Assembly (NCBI GenBank): GCA_017404785.1
Contig: JAFRBQ010000008.1
Location: forward strand, 40,212-104,211
Direction: 5' to 3'
Source of the DNA: Erysipelotrichaceae bacterium
GTDB lineage: Bacteria; Bacillota_I; Bacilli_A; Erysipelotrichales; Erysipelotrichaceae
DNA: 64,000 nucleotides
Shown: positions 37,201 to 46,200 of the stretch, piece after piece
Position numbering within the stretch: the stretch's first letter is position 1
Layout: each line of letters opens with the position of its first letter
Program-made: the position numbers and the translations under genes
The notes under the pieces: model-generated
Database searches by the model: none
What the model saw: the letters and a program-made list of their open reading frames with translations, nothing else
What the model was told of the DNA's origin: nothing

Positions 37201-40200
37201 CGATTCGCCGATAAATATTTCTGCTCAGGGTATCGTGTCCGTAGCTTATGAAAAAACAGACGAAAGCGACATATATTCAATCGTATTGAAAGATGCCGAT
37301 GGATCGATAGTCGGAATACTGGATGACAATAAGTTTTATTATCTGTATTATCCGATGCTTAAGATCAGATATGTGAAAGAAGCTGATAATGGAACGCTCT
37401 CACTGATTAATGGCTGTCTTCCGGATTCCGGTGGAACGATAGAGCCGGTTGCAGATATTACATATGGCCATGCGATCGTAACGATGAATGGCAAAAAAGT
37501 TGAACAGGGTCAGAACGTTGAGATTCCTGCTGATGGTTTTATTATCAGCCAAAGTGGAAATCATTTCCGTATGCCGGCGGTTCTCGATGATGGCCTTTTC
37601 GAACGTTATTTAAGTTATGGAAAGATTGGCGCAGGCAGCGGGAATATCAGTAATATCTCACAAATCGATGTAAGTGACAATCTTACTGTAGAGCTCAGGG
37701 TCCAAGACAATAAACTGCAATACAGCTTTGATGGAACAAATTGGAACGTATTAAGCATTTCTGGAATACCTACAATCTATGCGATCTATGATGAAAGAGG
37801 TTATGATCTGGAAATCAGTAAAGCTGTCGATCTGTCCAAGAGTGGCGATGACCCGATCTTTGCCGCCAAGAGTTTTGAGCTGACGATCAGTTCTCCTGCG
37901 ATCACTAAAAACAGTTATGAGATCGATGGTGGCGATAGTGCGACAATTCCTGCAACTCCTGCAGATGGAACAAATCCTGGAACCATCTCTATGACGATCG
38001 TAGATGGAACCAAGATCAGGATCAAGTCTTTAAGTCAGGGAAAATATACGATTGTTGAAAGCGGAAATGAGAATTTTGAACTTTCTGCTAAGATAGGTCA
38101 GATCATCGGCGGTACGAGTGAAGACGCCAAAATAATTGATAATAGCATTATCAAGGAAATGTCTGAAGAGGATAATGTTGTCAATCTCAACAGTGAGAAG
38201 AAGATCGATATTAAAAACAGCCCAATGGCAGTCTGCAAGATCGGCAATGTTTATTTCTATACCCTTGAAAGCATGGTCGATTATGTTGAGAATCAGATTT
38301 CAACAAAGACAGCAACGGCAGAAATGCTGATAGACTACGTGATGCCAAAAGACGATGTAGCAGAGATTCCTAATGGATGCAATATCACCTTGACTACTTC
38401 AGATACGATGGGTCATGTTGCAAAAATCACAAAACCAAATGATTCTACTGATAAGTCTTTCTTCATCAATCATGGAACATTTGCAATCACCAACCTTAAA
38501 CTGGATGGCAAGAACGTTGATTCAACTGTTCCTGCAATACAAAGCAACGGCGATTTGACGATCGGTGAAGGTGCGGTGATACAGAATGTTAATAATACGA
38601 GTTCTGGAGAAAACGCTGTATATGGCGGAGCTGTAAATGCTACAGCTGGCAATATTACAATCAGCGGAACTATAGAGAATAACAGTTCAGAAATTGGCGG
38701 TGCCATTTATCATTCAGGCAATGGCATAGTTACAGTAAACAGAAATGCAAGTATAAAGAACAATAATGCAACTAACGGAAATGGTGGAGCCATTTATCTT
38801 TCAAGTGGTACGATCGAAATGTCCGGAACAGCAAGTATCGCCAATAATAAGGCCGAAAACGGAAAAGGCGGTGCGATCTATGCTGGCAATGTAAGAATTG
38901 AGATTGATCAGGGTGGAAAGATCATCAACAACACCGCAACAGATGGCGGCGCGATCTATGCCGAATCCGGAACGATCACTATTTCAGAAACAGAAAATGT
39001 AGCTGAAAAACCTAATATCAGCGGAAATAGCGCAAGCAGCGGCAATGGTGGTGCACTTTATGTTGCTGCAGGATCATTGGATATCTCCGGTGGCGAAATT
39101 ATTAACAACAATGCCGAAGCAGGCAAAGGCGGTGCGATTTATACCAATTCTGCTTCAGTTACTGTTTCAGGCACTGCGAAAGTTAAAGCAAATACAGCTT
39201 CTGCAGGTGGCGCTGTATATAGTGAAAGCGGATTTGTGACCGTTTCGGAAACTGTCGATACACAAACAGGAACGACAAAATCCCCTGATCTTACAAATAA
39301 TATCGCAAATACAGGCAATGGTGGTGCAATCTATGCTGGAAGCGGCAACGTGACAATAAGTGGCGGAAATGTAGCTACTAATACAGCTAAACAAGGAAGC
39401 GGTGGCGCCGTCTATGCCAATAGAGGCAACGTTACGATTTCGGGCGACAATACCACGGTATCAGGCAACAATGCAAAATCAAACGGTGGCGCAATCTACG
39501 CCGAAAATGGAATGGTTACAGTTTCGATTGGTGATTTAAGTAATAATACCGCTATTGAAGGAAATGGTGGCGCAATATATGCAGGAAGCGGAATTATCAA
39601 CTTGACCGGTGCAACTATCACAGGAAACACTGCCGGAAATAACGGTGGTGCAATCTATGCATCGAATAGCGCAATTAACGCAACTGATACTGTCTTTGGC
39701 GGACAGGATGCGGGAAAAAATATAGCAGGCAGAAGCGGTGGCGCAATCTATGCTAGCAGTGGTAACGTTACGATAACCGGTGGCAGCATTACATACAATA
39801 AAGCTACCAGCGGTGATGGTGGCGCAATCTTTGTTGGCAGTGGTGCGTCAGTTATCACCAATGTAGGATCTATAGCCAACAATGAAGCCGGTAGAAACGG
39901 TGGTGCTATCTATACAAATAGTGGTGCTTCCTCATTGACATCAATTACAGTAACAGGCAATAAAGCGGCTAACGGCTCAGCGGCATTTACCAATACCGGT
40001 CGTATTACTTTTAATGCAGGCAATTATACCAGCAACACTGCAACAACAGGTGGCGCAGTTGGTATAGGTAGCAAGGATGCACGTCTTTATTTCAATTCTA
40101 ATGTAGTAGTCAATAATAATACATTGGGCGAAGGTGCTTCTGCACCTAAGAGCAATGTATTCCTGAATCAGGATGATGATGCGGTGATCAACATTGATAC

Positions 40201-43200
40201 ACTAGGCACTAACGCAAGCATCGGTATCCATGTCCCGGATGCTCTGGTTGATGCCCGCAGCGTTCCTGGTACACGCTTTGCCATGTATATCAATGATGGT
40301 AATGTAAACAAAATCACCAACGACCGTTTCCCTGCTTTGACTGTACAGAAAGATTCTGCAGCCAAGAAGCTTTATTGGGGTAATGCTCTTAAGGTCTCTG
40401 TGCATAAATTGGATTCATATGATGCATCTTTTACACAACCGGCTAATAGCGGTGCAGGTACACAGTTAAAGAAATACAATGACTATTATCCTGAGATGGA
40501 TGATGCGGCAATTTCTGAACTAGCATCCGAGCTGGTTGCCAAGGATAGTATCAACATTGGAACAAGTGTTTACGCAGGCGCTTATCTGGATGGAGTGCGA
40601 ACATTTGGAGATTATATCACAAATCTTACATGGGAAGTTTCTACTTCTAAATGGTATGTTACAAAGCGGAACGGTGAAAAAGTCTATCTGGAGAAGACTG
40701 ATGGCACAGGCTATCATAGAATCTACATCTATTATGTTGATCCTGCCTATATTTCCATTGAGAACAACACCGGTTTGACACTCACCATCAGCGGCATGAC
40801 AGTCAATGGCACAAGTGTAATCAACACTAATACAGTGGCTGGTTATGGTATGGTCTTTGCCAAGAATGGCGCAATCCGCAGTGCACTTTTACCAGTCGAA
40901 GCAGAGGACTTGACTTTGATACCAGGCGCGTCTATTAACTTGTTGATACCAGGCGGTCGCAACATGAACTATACACTTGATGGCGCTTTTGGAACAAGTG
41001 CTGAAACAACAGTGAGATTGCGCCGTACAGGAGTGCAAGAAACAACGTTAAGTGTTGCTACTGATGGCACATTTAATCAGGTCACTGGTACTACCTTAAA
41101 CAGTTCCGGTACCTATGAGATCACTTTTGGTGATGATAAGAATATTTGTAAAGTTGTGGATGCTTCAGGTGTGGAACATGCATACAGCAGGATAAGTGGT
41201 GCTTTAAATGCTATTAAGAGTGGAGCTATTGTTTTAGAGGAACCGAAAAAAGCTGTCATTGAGATGTTGACTGATTATCTTTTGCCGGCATCAGACTTGG
41301 TTCTTATTCCAAGAGGCTACGATATTACATTGACCACAGCAGCTAAGGAAGGTGTTACATATGCTTATACTGGTGAAGGAGATCGTGCGATCATTAGCCG
41401 TGACTCGGAAAACAAGGAATCAATGGTTGATGCTTGGAATGATGGCACTGGAAGGGATACGATTAATGCGCTAGATGGTACTACACTCAGACTCAACAAC
41501 ATTATCTTTGATGGTAAGAGCGTTAAAGGTAGCAGTGATGGCGGTGCTGTTAAATCCAAATTTGTAAATGTATATATTGATAGCGTAGACTTTAAAAACG
41601 TATACGCCAGCAACGGTGGTGCATTGCTGATCATGTTCTCGGCAAAGGATAAAAATAAAAAAGCAACAGTACCTGGAACTACGTTAGAGGTTAAGAACTC
41701 TGATTTTAGCGGTTGCACTTCTACCACTACAGAGACCTCGAACCGTCTTGGTGGTGGTGCTCTGGTCACGAATGCTGAAACCATGACACTTGTGGACTGT
41801 GATTTTACAAACTGTAGTGCAATAGACCAGGCAGGAGCAGTATTCCACCGTGTCGATGATAATTATAATTCCTGGACAAATATTAGCGGTTGCACCTTTG
41901 TAAATTGCAGTGCTAATGCTGCCGGTGGATTGGAACTTGACTCGAAACAGATCAAGGTTTCTGGTTGTTTATTTGATCACTGTGTTGCAAAAGAACGAAA
42001 TGGTGGTGGCTTTAATATTTATGCTTTGAATGCTGCTCATCCTACAGACACAGAATGTAAGGTTGAAGTTACGAAATGTATATTTAACGACTGCCAAAAC
42101 ACAACTTCGAACACTTCTAATGGTAATGGTGGTGGATTCCGAAGCAATTGCGTTTATACGATTGTCAAAGACAGTACATTTACTAACAGCTTTTCACTTT
42201 ATGGCGGAGGCTTCTGTATTTCAAATACCAATGCTGTGAAAGCGGAAGTCTATGGTTGCACTTTTGATCGTTGCAGTGCAAATAATGGTGGAGGAATTTT
42301 CGGAAAACCTCTTGAACTCATCATTGGTGATTATACCTATATTGATGAAGAAGGTGTAGAGCATACACGTCGCTCAGAGATAAAGAATTGCACTTCAAAT
42401 AACGATGGTGCTGGTGTTTACCATGACAGGAATTCTAATAATTCTAAATTAACAATTACAAACACAGATATAATTGGCAACGAGACCAAAAACAATGGCA
42501 AAAATGGTGGCGGTGTATTTACGAATGCTCAAACGGTGACAATTACTGGTTCTGTTATATCTGATAACAAGTCTACGAGTAATGGCGGTGGTGTATATGT
42601 TGTGGCACCTTCTACCTTAAACAGAACATTAACGATATCAGATAGTGATATTTCTAGAAATAATACAAGTAATAATGGTGCTGGTGTTTGGTATGATGTA
42701 GGTGATAACAAAGATTCTACACGTGATGCAATGAGTCTTTACATTAAAGGAAGTACAATAAATAACAACACTTCTAATGCAAATGGCGGTGGTGTTTATA
42801 GTGTAGCTAAAACTATATCTATTGAAGATTATATTTACGAAGAAGGCAAGGCTCCGACCGTTATGCCGGAAGTAGGAAGTTATATTACCGATGATCATGG
42901 CTCTATAATAGGAAGACACACGGAAATCAACAGGAATAGCGCTAAGAACAATGGCGGTGGTATCTATCACAGCCGAAATGTTGCTGGTTCTATTCTTGCA
43001 ATTACAGATGCATCGATTAATGGAAATACCGCAACAAACTACACAGGTGGCGGTGTTTATGCATCAGTTAGAACACTAGCAGTTACAAATTCGGAAATTT
43101 CTGATAATACCACAGGCACTAATGGCGGAGGTGTTTTCTTCGATATCAATAATGATGGTGCCAGAAACGTCATGAAGCTCTCTATTGAAGGCTGCACGTT

Positions 43201-46200
43201 GGATAGCAATACTTCGGGATATCAAGGTGGCGGAATATATACTTTAGCGAAGGAAGTAGAGATTAGAGCATTTGAAAATGGTAGCGAAGACAATATTCCT
43301 ACTACAATCTCGAATTGTTTAGCTGCAAATTCCGGCGGCGGTATATACCACAGCAGGGATATTGAAGAATCAATACTGACGATCACAGAATCCGTTATTA
43401 AGAATTGTATCTCTAATAATTCATCTTCAAACGATGATGCAGGCGGTGGTGGCATATTCGCAAATGTTAGAACAGTAAACATCACAGATTCTGAAATCAG
43501 CGGAAACAGGGCTGTTCATAATGGCGGTGGAATTCTATCATCTAGCAATGCTAATAATCGCTACCTGACAATTGATCATTGTGATGTTATGAATAATACC
43601 TCCGGTAATAAAGGCGGTGGTGTTTATTCCAGATCTGCAGTTGTGCTTCGTAATGGGACTACAATAACCGGAAATCACTTAACCAACAATACTGTTTATA
43701 ATGCAGCAGGTGTTTATCTACTTAAAGAACGCACATTATATCTTGGCACAGAGAATGCAGACAGTGATACGGTTATTGTAAAAGGTAATTTCACAAACTC
43801 AGGTGTAGCATCTAACACTCATATCTGGATGAATAGCGAAGGACAAAGCTCAGAAGAGAATAATGAAAGCAGCGTCTACGTCTATTGCAGTTTAAGTAAT
43901 GAAAGTGAGATCCGAATCGCAAATGCCGCGAAAGTCGGAACAAGGTTTGGTAATTCAGCAATAAGTAAGCCTTTCGGTTTTTCTGATGACTTCTCAGTTA
44001 TTAAAGCCGATACCAGCACTCTCCATGCAATTATCGACCGTACAGATCCAGTAGAAAAGATCATCATCTGGGCTGGTCCTCCAATTGCCAAGATAACTGA
44101 TGGAAATGGAAATCTTTTATATCTAAACCGTTTTTATCCATATGATGGAGAAGAACCAAAGGGATGTGATCCAGCGATCTTCGATCGTCTATACGAAGGA
44201 AATACAGGCGCTTACAACACAATGGGCGCATTCAATATGCTTTATAGTGAGACACCAGTGCTTTACAACGCAGACGGATCTCCTTATGAGGGAACAGAAT
44301 TCTTCGTTAAAATGCTGGTGGAGAACTACACTACTGAAAAAGCAATTCACACCTTAGATACTAAAGATCGAAAGATTACTTTCACAACTGCAAGTAAATC
44401 AGAATCAGACGGATACTCTTATGAAGGAAGTTCTACTCGTGCAACAGTATTCCGTGGAACCGGAGTCGGAAATAATAGTCTTTTCTATGCGGATACTTTT
44501 ATCATATTTACAAACATAATCTTGGATGGAAATGCGGATAATATTTTACCAAATAGTAAAACACGTCTTCTTGACATCAATAGTGGAAGTAAAACTGTTT
44601 ATGTTGGAGAAAATGCAGTTCTGCAAAATGCAGAGATGAAAGGTGGAAATGGTGCCGGAGCCTTTGTTAATGATGGCAATTTTACTTTGAGTGGTGGCAC
44701 GATTAGAAATTGCATCGCCAATAATGGTGGTGGTATTTATATCTATAAAGACAATAAGACGGTAAAAATGGAAGCCGGCAATATCTACCATTGTTATGCT
44801 ACGGAAAACGGTGGTGGCGTTAATGTGGGCAATGGAAGTTTTACTATGTCAGGCGGCACGATCAGCTATTGTGGATTGAATACGAATGACCAGGTTATTA
44901 CTAAAAAAGGCGGTGGAATCTACCTCGAAAACGGAAAAAAACTGAATATGTCTGGTGGTTCCATCATCAAAAACGGTGCTAAAACGAGTGGTGGCGGCGT
45001 AGCTGTTGGAGGAAGTAACTCTCAACTTAAGTTCTCAGGCAAGGTTAATATTTCTGGTAACACCAAAGATAACAGTGAAGCACCTGGCAAAGCCTGCAAT
45101 GTTGAACTGAACTATGACACAAATGGAATTATCAACACCAACAACGGTGGATTGCTTTCCGGTTCTTACATAGGCGTTTATGTACCAGATGGCCCAAATT
45201 TATATGACAAACACGGCATTAAAAGGGCTCCTTTTGGTACATTCACTGAAAGAGATAATACTTCAACTTTCTACAGTTTCGTTAATGATCGCAATGGTTT
45301 AAAAGGTGGCATCATAGAGAACCCAAGTCCATATACAATTTATTGGATTGAGATATTCTCTCTTACAGTAGAAAAAGATATAGTAAATGAAAGTTCGAAT
45401 TCAGAAAATTCTGAAAATGAAGAATTATTCCTGTTCAAGGTAAATCTTCGTGGACTTGCTTCTGCTCCAGGACAACCGGATGCTAAAGACATTGACAGCA
45501 GCACAGGCGAATACGGCGGAATGTATTTTAATAGCAATGGCCTTGATACAACAACAGCGGTATTTGCGTTAAGAGACGGAGAAAATATCAGTGGAGTGAA
45601 TCTATCGGAAGGTCTGACTTATGAAGTAATTGAGTATTTAACGCTTGATCAGGCAAAACAGTATGCATCTATGCCGATGAATGATTACAGTTATGCAACA
45701 GAAACGGTAGTTTATAACGGTATAGCATATACTGTCATCAAGGCTAATTTTTATTCCAGCAAGATCGGCGAGAATAAGCAAAGAACAGATGTGGATCCAT
45801 ATACTTCGAAATTGACATTCGCAAATTTAATGCCAGTATGTAAGATCACCGACAAAGACGGAAATATCTTATACAGAAAGTATTATTGGGATAAAGTCAC
45901 GAATAAAGAAGGCGAAGGACCAGATGGACCTGATGTCGCAAATAGGCCTTACTATTATGCACCAGCTGTATTTACGGAATTGACTGGTTCGGGTAGTGCA
46001 TTTAGTGCTTTGCATGAACCACTATATACATCCAACAGTTCAAACCCTACCAGCTATAATCCAGACAATGGTGTGCAGATAAAGATGGTTGTTTCAGCAT
46101 ATTCGTTAAACAGCCCGATAAATGTTGATATTGGAAAAGTTACTCTGACAACTGCTTCGACAAGTGAAGCACTGTTCCCTAAATATGATGGTGATGTTGT

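Noticed and set aside
38600..43720. Regular short repeats in DNA that resemble a CRISPR or satellite array
   Set aside because: The frame is open through 16 kb and the repetition follows codons for GGAIY/GGGIY turns; spacing and repeats are not uniform at DNA level.
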